Part shown: in pieces, positions 1-6,471 of the stretch
How the letters are laid out: every line of letters starts with the position of its first letter
How positions within the stretch are numbered: position 1 is the stretch's first letter
DNA from: a bacterium
GTDB lineage: Bacteria > CAIWAD01
Direction: 5' to 3'
Assembly (NCBI GenBank): GCA_030685015.1
Contig: JAUXWS010000015.1
Span: forward strand, 1 to 27,370
Length of the DNA: 27,370 nucleotides
Notes under the pieces: generated by a model
Seen by the model: only the letters and a program-made list of their open reading frames with translations
Told to the model about the DNA's origin: nothing
Databases searched by the model: none
Position numbers and translations under genes: made by a program

Positions 1-313
1 CCCGCTCCGCCGCTTGCGCGGCGTGGCCCTTTCAAGCCCAAGGCGGGATCTCCCCAGCCAAGAACGCCGTCCTTCACCGCACGATGGCCGGATCTACGCC
101 GCCTGACCTTGACCATCGGAGCTTCGCGATCACATGCCCGCTCGCCCCGTCCGGCGTCGCCTCCTATCCGGTTCTTGTCCATCCACCCGCGGTTGATGCT
201 CCACGCGTCCTTCCCACGGTCGGTCGCCCTTCCGCAGCTGCGCTTCGCTTCGATCGCGATGGTCTGCTTACGGGAGGACTTGCACCTCCAGGACGGCGCC
301 CTGCTGGGCGCAC
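1..313 (-). mobile_element. Group II intron (class C-like), 5' part of the RNA, running off the left edge
   Basis: Read on the minus strand, the element begins at 313 with GTGCG, the consensus 5' end of group II introns. A GCGCCC-AGCA-GGGCGC hairpin follows, then GTGCAAGTCCTCC, typical of domain I of bacterial class C introns. The 5' junction lies directly behind a strong rho-independent terminator (stem 322-346, T-rich tail to 314), which is the characteristic target of class C introns. Bases 1-178 match 27192-27370, the matching part of the second copy at the right edge, with scattered substitutions and one indel. The reverse transcriptase and the 3' end of this copy would lie left of position 1. 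No protein-coding gene is supported here; open frames in this stretch are by-products of GC content. Confidence 0.8.
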
Positions 314-352
314 CCAAACGAAAGAGGGCCGCGTCGCGGCCCTCTTCATGCA
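314..352 (-). terminator. Rho-independent terminator of the histone-like gene and intron insertion target
   Basis: Positions 322-333 and 335-346 form a perfect inverted repeat (AAGAGGGCCGCG / CGCGGCCCTCTT). On the minus strand it is followed by TTTCGTTTGG. It begins a few bases after the stop codon of the Lys/Ala-rich gene (355-357), so it ends that transcript. The group II intron begins at 313, immediately after the T-rich tail. Confidence 0.9.
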
Positions 353-354
353 GG

Positions 355-861
355 TCAGGATTTGCCTTCCAACAACTCCCGGACCCAGGTGCTGACGGTT
401 TTCTTGCCCGCCTTGCGTTTCAACTGGGCCATGGTCTTCTCGGAAAGGCGCACGTGCAGCACGGAGCTCAACTGAGCTTCGTGCTTGCCGGCAGGAGCAG
501 GTTTGTCGGAGCTGCCGGACTTCTCATCACCGGCCTTCGCCTTGGGCGTGCTCTTCCTGGCGCCCGGTTTGGTGGCGGGCTTGGCCGGAGCCTTCTTGGC
601 GGCCGGCTTCTTCGCCGCCACCTTCTTGGCGGCCGGCTTCTTCGCCGCCACCTTCTTGACGGCCGGCTTCTTGGCCGCCACCTTCTTGGCCGGAGCCTTC
701 TTGGCGACTGCCTTCTTGACGGCCGGCTTCTTGGCCGCCACCTTCTTGGCCGGGGCCTTCTTGGCAACCGCCTTCTTGGCCGGAGCCTTCTTGGCAACCG
801 CCTTCTTGGCCGCAGGCTTGGCCGCCTTCTTGGCCGGAGCTTTCTTCACCGTTGCGTTCAT
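355..861 (-). CDS. Histone-H1-like Lys/Ala-rich protein with C-terminal ribbon-helix-helix domain
   Basis: The protein is 168 aa. The ATG at 861 is chosen because AGGAGG (872-867) lies five bases upstream; an in-frame ATG at 915 has no such site and adds 18 unrelated residues. Residues 1 to about 100 are a low-complexity tail of AAKK, PAKK, AVKK and KKPA repeats, as in eukaryotic histone H1 tails and bacterial H1-like proteins. A polar linker follows, and residues 131-168 (from [12 protein letters not shown] to VRELLEGKS) read as a ribbon-helix-helix fold: one strand and two helices. Known H1-like bacterial proteins bind DNA through the basic tail, and RHH domains dimerise and bind operators. 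I infer a nucleoid-associated protein with a dimerising or sequence-specific module. The gene is monocistronic, with a promoter at 943-971 and a terminator behind it. The repeats are also visible in the DNA, so copy number may vary between strains. Confidence 0.85.
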   Translation of the reverse strand: MNATVKKAPAKKAAKPAAKKAVAKKAPAKKAVAKKAPAKKVAAKKPAVKKAVAKKAPAKKVAAKKPAVKKVAAKKPAAKKVAAKKPAAKKAPAKPATKPGARKSTPKAKAGDEKSGSSDKPAPAGKHEAQLSSVLHVRLSEKTMAQLKRKAGKKTVSTWVRELLEGKS

Positions 862-879
862 GGAGACCTCCTTTAAGGT

Positions 880-992
880 GTGATACGAGGGAAGCATCCC
901 CTTGTTCGGGTCCATGCATCGCGGTGATACATGTTGGATCCGAAACTACTCTGATTGAATGAGCATGTCAAGAGTGTTATCGGTTGTATCAC
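880..992. promoter_or_regulatory. Three copies of GTGATAC around the promoter; candidate operator
   Basis: GTGATAC occurs at 880-886 and 924-930 on the plus strand and inverted (GTATCAC) at 986-992. The second and third copies extend to GGTGATACA / TGTATCACC, a 9-bp inverted repeat that brackets the predicted -35 and -10 boxes. The first copy lies in the untranslated leader. Such an arrangement could be an operator for autoregulation by the RHH domain of the downstream protein, but this is inference. Confidence 0.35.
943..971 (-). promoter_or_regulatory. Putative sigma-70-type promoter of the histone-like gene
   Basis: On the minus strand, TTGACA (971-966) is followed after 17 bases by TAGTTT (948-943). 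The -35 box is perfect; the -10 box matches TATAAT at only three positions. It lies about 80 bases upstream of the start codon, between hflX and the histone-like gene, in the only AT-richer stretch nearby. Confidence 0.5.
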
Positions 993-2305
993 CACTTTTC
1001 TTCAATTCTCGCACCTTTTTTTGTGAAAGGGCGAATCAGATCGGCCGCCGAGTCGGCAGGAAGTGAGAGGAGATATAGTCCGCCTTCCGGCGTGGAGCGA
1101 TGATCGAGCACACGAAAGGCGCTTCGCAATTGGGCGGCCACTTCCTGCCGATCCCACGGCACGAGGAGGACGAGGCGGCGCTGGCCCGCCCCGCGGGATT
1201 CCTCAACCCGCTTCAGCAGTGTGTCCAGGCGCAGTCCCTGCGTGGCGCTGACCAGCACGGAGGGACTCCACTCCTCGCTTCGTCGCAACAGGGCGGGGTC
1301 CTCCACGAGATCCGCCTTGTTGAAGACATGGAGCACCGGCGTCTCCCCCGCGCCCAGATCCTGGAGCACCTCCCGCACGGTGCGGATCTGGTTCTCCATG
1401 TGCGGGTGGCTGATGTCCACCACATGGAGGAGGAGATCCGCCTCCGCCGCCTCGCGCAAGGTGGAGCGGAAGGAGGCGACCAGGTGGTGGGGCAGTTTGC
1501 GGATGAACCCCACCGTGTCCGAGAGGAGCACGTCGTTGCCGTCCTCGAGGCGGAGGCGGCGCACGGTGGCGTCCAGCGTGGCGAAGAGGCGGTCCTCCAC
1601 CAGCACGGCGGAGCCGGTCAGGCGGTTGAGCAGGGTGGATTTGCCCACGTTGGTGTAGCCCACCAGGGCCACCTTGTAAGCATCCTCCCGCCCCTTGCGC
1701 CGCGTGTCGCGCTGGCGGTCGATCTGCTTCAGCTCCTCCTGCAGCTGCCGGATGCGGGTGCGCACCAGGCGGCGGTCCGTCTCCAGCTGGGTCTCCCCCG
1801 GCCCCCGCAGGCCGATGCCGCCCTGCTGGCGCTCCAGGTGGGACCAGGCGCGCGTCAAGCGGGGCAGCAGGTAGGTGAGCTGGGCCAGCTCGACCTGGGT
1901 CCTCGCTTCGCGGGTGCGGGCCCGCCGCGCGAAAATGTCGAGGATCAATCCACTGCGGTCCACCACGGGACGTCCCGCCAGTTTCTCCAGGTTGCGGGCC
2001 TGGGCGGGACTGAGGTCGTCGTCGGCCAGGATGAGATCGGCGCCCAGCTCGTCGACCACGGCGGCCAGATGCTGGGCCTTGCCCTTGCCGATCCAGGTCG
2101 CCGTGTCCGGACGGGCGCGGGGCTGGATCACCTGGTCCACCACGTCCGCACCCGCCGTGTCGGCCAGCTGGATCAGCTCGTCAAGATGCTCGAGGGTCTC
2201 GCGCCGATCCTGCCCCCCGAGCACGAGCGCCACGGCGATGGCCCTTTCGCGCCGGACGATGCCCTCGCCGTCGCGGGCAATGCCCACATCAAAACTCTGT
2301 CTCAT
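989..2305 (-). CDS. hflX: GTPase HflX (ribosome-associated)
   Basis: The 438-aa protein has the full HflX layout. An N-terminal domain contains GKGKAQHLA and ELGADLILADDDLSP, followed by a basic coiled-coil linker with GPGETQLETDRR. The G domain has G1 GYTNVGKST (near residue 215), G3 DTVGFIRKLP and G4 NKAD. HflX binds the 50S subunit and splits stalled or stressed 70S ribosomes; length is normal for the family. The ATG at 2305 overlaps the stop of the upstream von Willebrand gene in an ATGA, so translation is probably coupled. The stop lies within a GTATCAC motif upstream of the histone-like gene, and no terminator hairpin is obvious after it. Confidence 0.95.
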   Translation of the reverse strand: MRQSFDVGIARDGEGIVRRERAIAVALVLGGQDRRETLEHLDELIQLADTAGADVVDQVIQPRARPDTATWIGKGKAQHLAAVVDELGADLILADDDLSPAQARNLEKLAGRPVVDRSGLILDIFARRARTREARTQVELAQLTYLLPRLTRAWSHLERQQGGIGLRGPGETQLETDRRLVRTRIRQLQEELKQIDRQRDTRRKGREDAYKVALVGYTNVGKSTLLNRLTGSAVLVEDRLFATLDATVRRLRLEDGNDVLLSDTVGFIRKLPHHLVASFRSTLREAAEADLLLHVVDISHPHMENQIRTVREVLQDLGAGETPVLHVFNKADLVEDPALLRRSEEWSPSVLVSATQGLRLDTLLKRVEESRGAGQRRLVLLVPWDRQEVAAQLRSAFRVLDHRSTPEGGLYLLSLPADSAADLIRPFTKKGARIEEKW

Positions 2306-4323
2306 GATCGGCTCCTTCCCGTGGCCAGCCAGCCCTCCACGGCCAGCAGGGCGAGAGCGGCCGCCAGCAGGAGGGGGCCCAGCTCCGCCGCCTCGACGCC
2401 GCGTCCCGCCTCACGCGGCTGCAGGCGCGTCCAGCCGCCGGCTTCCGGCGCGCGCCAGGCGGCCTCCCCGCCCACCGGCCTTGTCGTCTCGCCCGCCGGC
2501 AGCCGCACCGCCACCCAGGCCACTGGTCGGCCATCCGCCAGCAAGCGGTAGTGTCCGGGCTCCGGGAGGGGTGGGCTATCCAGCCAGCCCCGCACCGGGT
2601 CCAGCACGGCTCGCCACTGGGCGCCCTCCTTCTCCAGGCGCCAGTCGCCGCCCACCACGCCCCGGGGCGGGACGATCCGGCCCGCCGCGCCACAGTCGAG
2701 GATGGCGGGCAGGCGCTCGTCACCGTCCAGCCAGCGCAGGCCCTGTTGCAGGAAGGGCGCCAGCAGGCCGCTCGTCGCCAGGGTGGACCACTCCTCGTCC
2801 GGCGCGGTGGCCAGGAAGAGGAGGCGTCCGCCCTCCCCCTCGAAGGCGCTGATGAGCGGCCGCCCGCCCGCCTCCGCCAGACTGCGCCGTCCCAGGCCGG
2901 TGACTTCGTCCGCTCCCAGTTCAAGCAGGCGCATAACGGCGATGCTCTCCAGGCCGCCCTGCGCCTCGAGGATGGAGGCCAGCACCTCGTGTCCGCGGTC
3001 GAGCCGCTCCAGCCGCCAGGCGCCACGGGCCACTCCCGTCGCCGCGGGCAGTCCCAGCTCGGTCAGTTGTCGTGTCGCCTCGACCGGATCGGCGTCGGGC
3101 GCCGGCAAGAGGAGGAGGCGCACGCCGCGGTTCCGCGCCTCGCGCAGAGACCGCAGCGCCGCCGCCGGCAAGGGATGGCCCAGGGCCAGCACCAGTTGGT
3201 CCAGTCCGGCCGGATCAAGGGCGGCCAGGGTGGCCGCATCCAGCCGCACCAGCTCCAGGCCGCGCCGGTAGCGCTCGTCCGGCAGCAGGGCCGCCGCCAG
3301 CACCCGCTCCTGGTCGGCGCCACCGGCCATCAGCCCCACCCGTCGCACGGCCGGCACATGCAGGACGAAGGGCAGCTCGTTGTCGAGTTCCACCACGTCA
3401 CCATCCAGGCGCAGCACCCCGCGCAACCAGCCGCGTTCCGGCAATTGGAAGTCCAGATCCGCGCCCTGGCGCCAGGGCGCCGACATCGCCGCCAATGGGC
3501 GGCGGGCGCGGGTCTCGCCCTCGATGGCGAGGGAGAGGGCAAGGCCCTCGGCCGCTCCCTCCCCCGCCGTCGTGGCCCGCATCAGGGCCGGCTGGCCCTC
3601 CCGCAACAGGCCGACGCCCAGCTGCAACTCCACCGGCGCGGCGGGCGTCTCGCCAGCGGGGATGACGACCAGATCGCGCCGCAGGTCGGCCGGCAGGCGG
3701 TCGGTCCAATCCGTCGGAGCCTCGAGGCGCAGATCGCTGATGAGCAGAAGCTGCCGCCCCACGGCGGGCGCGTCCTCCAACAGCTCCAGGCTGCGCTCGA
3801 GGGCCACGTCCAGCCGCGCCGCGCCCCAGCCCGGCCGCATGCCGGCCAGGCGCAGACGCGCCCCCTCCGCGGCGAGGGGGCCCGCCGCCTCGCGTGGATC
3901 CGACAGGGGCACCAGCCACACGCGGTCGCGCTCCTCCAGGTGCTCCAAGCGGCGGGTCGCCAGCTCCCTCGTCTGTTCCCACACGGTGAGGCCGCTCTCG
4001 CCGGGCAGGCGGCTGGAGGCGCTGTCGTCCAGGAGCAGGACCAGGGCGCGGGATTCCTTGCCGCCGGGCAGCAAACCGGCTCCGCGGGGCAGCAAGGGCC
4101 GGGCGAAGGCCAGCACGAGGGCCAGCAGGAAGAGCACGCGCGCGGCCAGCAGCAGCCAGCGCCGCAACTGGACGCGGCGCAGGCGCGTGCGCTCGATCTC
4201 CTGCAGGAAGCGGATGGTGGGGATGTCGCGGGCGCGGCGGCGGCGCAGGTTGAGCAGATGGACCAGCACGGGCAGGCCCAGGACCCCCAGGAAGGCCAGC
4301 AGCTCTCCCCCAAGGAAGGTCAT
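2302..4323 (-). CDS. BatA-type membrane protein with von Willebrand factor A domain
   Basis: The 673-aa protein starts with a hydrophobic segment (FLGGELLAFLGVLGLPVLVHLL) and a basic stretch, then a second membrane helix around residues 50-70. This is the usual 'aerotolerance regulator N-terminal' layout of BatA-like proteins. A von Willebrand A-like domain follows, with DDSAS matching the MIDAS pattern DxSxS. A long middle region resembles large BatA-like proteins of the FCB group that carry a glutamine-amidotransferase-like fold. A final hydrophobic helix (LGPLLLAAALALLAVEGWLA) precedes the C-terminus. The start is the ATG at 4323, overlapping the gmhA stop as ATGA; the open frame continues upstream only as an artefact. 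No MoxR ATPase or DUF58 partner is in the window, so the role is unknown; cell-envelope function or chaperone-assisted assembly is likely from the family. Confidence 0.8.
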   Translation of the reverse strand: MTFLGGELLAFLGVLGLPVLVHLLNLRRRRARDIPTIRFLQEIERTRLRRVQLRRWLLLAARVLFLLALVLAFARPLLPRGAGLLPGGKESRALVLLLDDSASSRLPGESGLTVWEQTRELATRRLEHLEERDRVWLVPLSDPREAAGPLAAEGARLRLAGMRPGWGAARLDVALERSLELLEDAPAVGRQLLLISDLRLEAPTDWTDRLPADLRRDLVVIPAGETPAAPVELQLGVGLLREGQPALMRATTAGEGAAEGLALSLAIEGETRARRPLAAMSAPWRQGADLDFQLPERGWLRGVLRLDGDVVELDNELPFVLHVPAVRRVGLMAGGADQERVLAAALLPDERYRRGLELVRLDAATLAALDPAGLDQLVLALGHPLPAAALRSLREARNRGVRLLLLPAPDADPVEATRQLTELGLPAATGVARGAWRLERLDRGHEVLASILEAQGGLESIAVMRLLELGADEVTGLGRRSLAEAGGRPLISAFEGEGGRLLFLATAPDEEWSTLATSGLLAPFLQQGLRWLDGDERLPAILDCGAAGRIVPPRGVVGGDWRLEKEGAQWRAVLDPVRGWLDSPPLPEPGHYRLLADGRPVAWVAVRLPAGETTRPVGGEAAWRAPEAGGWTRLQPREAGRGVEAAELGPLLLAAALALLAVEGWLATGRSRS

Positions 4324-4895
4324 GGTGTGAGGCGCTCTTCTACCAGGTCGATGAGGATGTGGCCGGCCGTGATGTGGACCTCCTGCACGCGCCCGGCGTC
4401 GGTGCCGGGCACAACCAATGCCAGGTCGCAGAGCTCGGCGAGGGGCGCCCCCTCCCCGCCCAGCAGCCCCAATACGCCCAGGCCCAGGGCGCGGGCGGAG
4501 CGGGCGGCGGCCACCACATTGGCGGAGCGGCCGCTGGTGCTGAGCGCGACCAGCAGGTCGCCGGGCCGGCCCAGGGCCTCCACCTGGCGCTGGAAGATCT
4601 GCTCGAAGGAGTAGTCGTTGGCGCAGGCCGTCAGCAGCGAACTGTCCGTGGTCAGGGCGAGGCCGGCCAGGGCTCTCCGCTCCCGGGCGGCGCTGAGGCG
4701 CACCACCAGCTCGGTGGCCAGATGCTGGCTGTCCGCCGCGCTGCCGCCGTTGCCGGCAAAGAGCACCTTGCCGCCGGCCGCCAGGCAGTCCGCCATCCGG
4801 GCCGACATGGCCAGCAGGACCTCGCCGCCCTCGGCCAGCAGCCATTGGCGCAGCCGCAGGCCCTCCTCCACCGCTTGCCGGATGCGCTCCCTCAT
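4320..4895 (-). CDS. gmhA: Phosphoheptose isomerase-like SIS-domain protein
   Basis: The 191-aa protein is a single SIS domain of the GmhA type. It shows GNGGSAADSQH (48-58), a Glu at 62, the sugar-phosphate-binding STSG (119-122) and a C-terminal QEVHI (171-175) holding the conserved His. GmhA converts sedoheptulose 7-phosphate to D-glycero-D-manno-heptose 7-phosphate, the first step to the heptose of lipopolysaccharide or S-layer glycans. Length matches the family. The start ATG (4895) overlaps the stop of the upstream GGGP-synthase gene and its own stop overlaps the next start. No other heptose gene is present, so a related sugar isomerase such as a DiaA-like protein cannot be excluded, although the QEVHI end favours GmhA. 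Confidence 0.88.
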   Translation of the reverse strand: MRERIRQAVEEGLRLRQWLLAEGGEVLLAMSARMADCLAAGGKVLFAGNGGSAADSQHLATELVVRLSAARERRALAGLALTTDSSLLTACANDYSFEQIFQRQVEALGRPGDLLVALSTSGRSANVVAAARSARALGLGVLGLLGGEGAPLAELCDLALVVPGTDAGRVQEVHITAGHILIDLVEERLTP

Positions 4896-5662
4896 CGGGG
4901 ACCTCCTCTCGCCAGCGCGCCCGCCAGGGCCGCCAGTTCCGACTCAAGCTCCTCCAGGGGACAAGTCTCCAGCCGGCTGCCCCCCACCACCAGGTCGGCG
5001 CCCGCCGTGGCGGCGCGGGCCAGATCGGCCGGCTCGCGCAGGCCTCCCCCCACGATCAGCGGGCCGGGGAAAACCTCCTTGACGGCGCGGATCATCTCCG
5101 CGGGCACGGGCAGGCGGGCCCCGCTCCCCGCCTCGAGGTAGAGCTGGCGGAGGCCCAGGGCGCGCGCCGCCTGGGCGTGGGCGGCGGCGATGTCCGGCTT
5201 GCCACGGGGCAGGGGCTGGCTGCCGCTCATGAACTGGGCGCTGGTCGTGGTGCCGGACTCCACCAGCAGGTAGCCGGTGGGCAGGCATTCGATGCCCGAG
5301 GCGGCCAACAGAGGCGCCGAGCGCACCTGCTCGCCGATCAGGTACTGGGGATTGCGCCCGGAGATGAGGCTGAGGAAAAGGATGGCGTCGGCCTCGCCCA
5401 CGACCTGGCTGGCGTCGCCGGGAAAGAGGATGACGGGCAGGCCGCTGCGCTGCTTGAGCCGCCCCACGCGCTGGCCCATGCCAGGACGCGAGAGCAGGCT
5501 GGTGCCCGCCAGGAAGGCGGCCACACCCGCCCCCGGCGCGGCGGCGGCCAGCCGGTCCAAGCGCTCCGCCTCGGCGCGGTCGGGATCCACCAGCACGAGC
5601 AGGCGCGGCCGGCCCAGGCCCTCCCACAGCCAGCTCTCGACCGGACCCAGCTCACAGCGCAT
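4892..5662 (-). CDS. Geranylgeranylglyceryl/heptaprenylglyceryl phosphate synthase family protein
   Basis: The 256-aa protein is a TIM-barrel prenyltransferase. It has VDPD (25-28), the segment SLISGRNPQYLIGEQ (98-112), PTGYLLVESG (128-137), YLEAGSGA (175-182), GGG (205-207) and a phosphate-binding GGS (227-229). Archaeal enzymes join glycerol-1-phosphate to geranylgeranyl diphosphate in the first ether-lipid step; Bacillus PcrB does the same with heptaprenyl diphosphate. The SLISGRNP signature and length resemble the group that includes many archaeal and Bacteroidetes/FCB proteins, so a GGGP-type activity is plausible, but chain length cannot be read safely. The ATG at 5662 is preceded by GGAGG and overlaps the end of the upstream gene by 11 bases; the stop overlaps gmhA as ATGA. 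An open upstream extension to 5785 is rejected because it lies within the upstream gene in another frame. Confidence 0.9.
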   Translation of the reverse strand: MRCELGPVESWLWEGLGRPRLLVLVDPDRAEAERLDRLAAAAPGAGVAAFLAGTSLLSRPGMGQRVGRLKQRSGLPVILFPGDASQVVGEADAILFLSLISGRNPQYLIGEQVRSAPLLAASGIECLPTGYLLVESGTTTSAQFMSGSQPLPRGKPDIAAAHAQAARALGLRQLYLEAGSGARLPVPAEMIRAVKEVFPGPLIVGGGLREPADLARAATAGADLVVGGSRLETCPLEELESELAALAGALARGGPR

Positions 5663-6434
5663 GCTCGACCTCCTCGGCCGCCACCGGGTTCTCCAGCGCT
5701 CCCACCCCCTCGATCTCGATCCGCACCCGGTCGCCGGGCGCGAGGGGACCCACGCCCGCCGGCGTGCCGGTGAGGATGATGTCACCGGGGCGCAGGGTGC
5801 AGAAGGTGGAGATGTGGGCGACCAGCTGGGCGGGTCCGTGCAGCATGGCGCCGCTGCGCTCCCGCTGGACGCACCGGCCGTTCAGCCAAGTCTCGATCAG
5901 CAGGTCGGCGGCGGGCGCCTCCGTCTCGATCCAGGGTCCCAGCGGGCAGAAGGAGTCGTGGCCCTTGGCCCGGATCCACTGCCCGTCGCGCTGCTGCAGG
6001 TCGCGGGCGCTGACGTCGTTGGCGCAGGTGACCCCCAGGATGTGCCCCGCCGCCTCGGTGATGGACAGGCGCCGGCCGCCCCGCCCGATGACAAGGGCCA
6101 GCTCGCCCTCGTAATCGACCCGCCCGGCGCCGGCCGGCAGGACGATGGGCGCGCCGGGTCCGATCAGGGCGCTGTCGGGCTTCATGAAGACGAGGGGCTC
6201 GGGCTGGGACCAGCCCGGGTTCACTTCCTTTATATGGTCGGCGTAGTTGCGGCCGATGCCGAAGATGCGGCCGCCCGCCACCGGCGCCAGCAGCGTGAGC
6301 CCCGCCAGGGGATGCTCCGCCCCCTCGCCGCGGGGAGCGCCACCGCCCGGCCGCCACTCGCGCACGAGGTCCTCCGCGACCAGACCCCAGCGGGCCTCGC
6401 CGTCGGCAGGATGCTGGAAGCGGCAGATCCTCAT
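5652..6434 (-). CDS. Fumarylacetoacetate hydrolase family protein (acylpyruvase/decarboxylase type)
   Basis: The 260-aa protein carries the FAH fold. GRNYADH (61-67) is followed by FMKPDSALIGPG, the metal ligands E109 and E111 in VDYEGELALVIG, D140 in TCANDVSARD, and RAKGHDSFCPLGPW with K157. Family members hydrolyse or decarboxylate beta-dicarbonyl acids; the arrangement is closest to FAHD1-like acylpyruvases, oxaloacetate decarboxylases and the HpaG-type isomerases. The exact substrate is not visible. The ATG at 6434 lies 37 bases after the alaS stop, so the gene is probably co-transcribed with alaS, and it overlaps the GGGP-synthase gene downstream. Confidence 0.88.
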   Translation of the reverse strand: MRICRFQHPADGEARWGLVAEDLVREWRPGGGAPRGEGAEHPLAGLTLLAPVAGGRIFGIGRNYADHIKEVNPGWSQPEPLVFMKPDSALIGPGAPIVLPAGAGRVDYEGELALVIGRGGRRLSITEAAGHILGVTCANDVSARDLQQRDGQWIRAKGHDSFCPLGPWIETEAPAADLLIETWLNGRCVQRERSGAMLHGPAQLVAHISTFCTLRPGDIILTGTPAGVGPLAPGDRVRIEIEGVGALENPVAAEEVEHAL

Positions 6435-6471
6435 CCCCGCCCCCCCATCTCCCCGGCGCGCCGCGCGGAGC

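Noticed and set aside
1-178. Terminal repeat as proof of a circular molecule
   Set aside because: The two ends differ at many positions and have an indel, so they are two intron copies, not an overlap of one sequence.
590-860. Regular repeats resembling a CRISPR array or satellite
   Set aside because: The repeats are codons of the Lys/Ala tail in a single frame, without spacers.
1100-2551. Long plus-strand open frame opposite hflX
   Set aside because: It is a GC-driven shadow of hflX, whose GTPase motifs are complete on the minus strand; the antisense peptide has no domain signature.
4324-4947. Upstream extension of the BatA-like protein to 881 residues
   Set aside because: It covers gmhA in another frame; the ATG at 4323 with the ATGA overlap gives a membrane N-terminus typical of the family.
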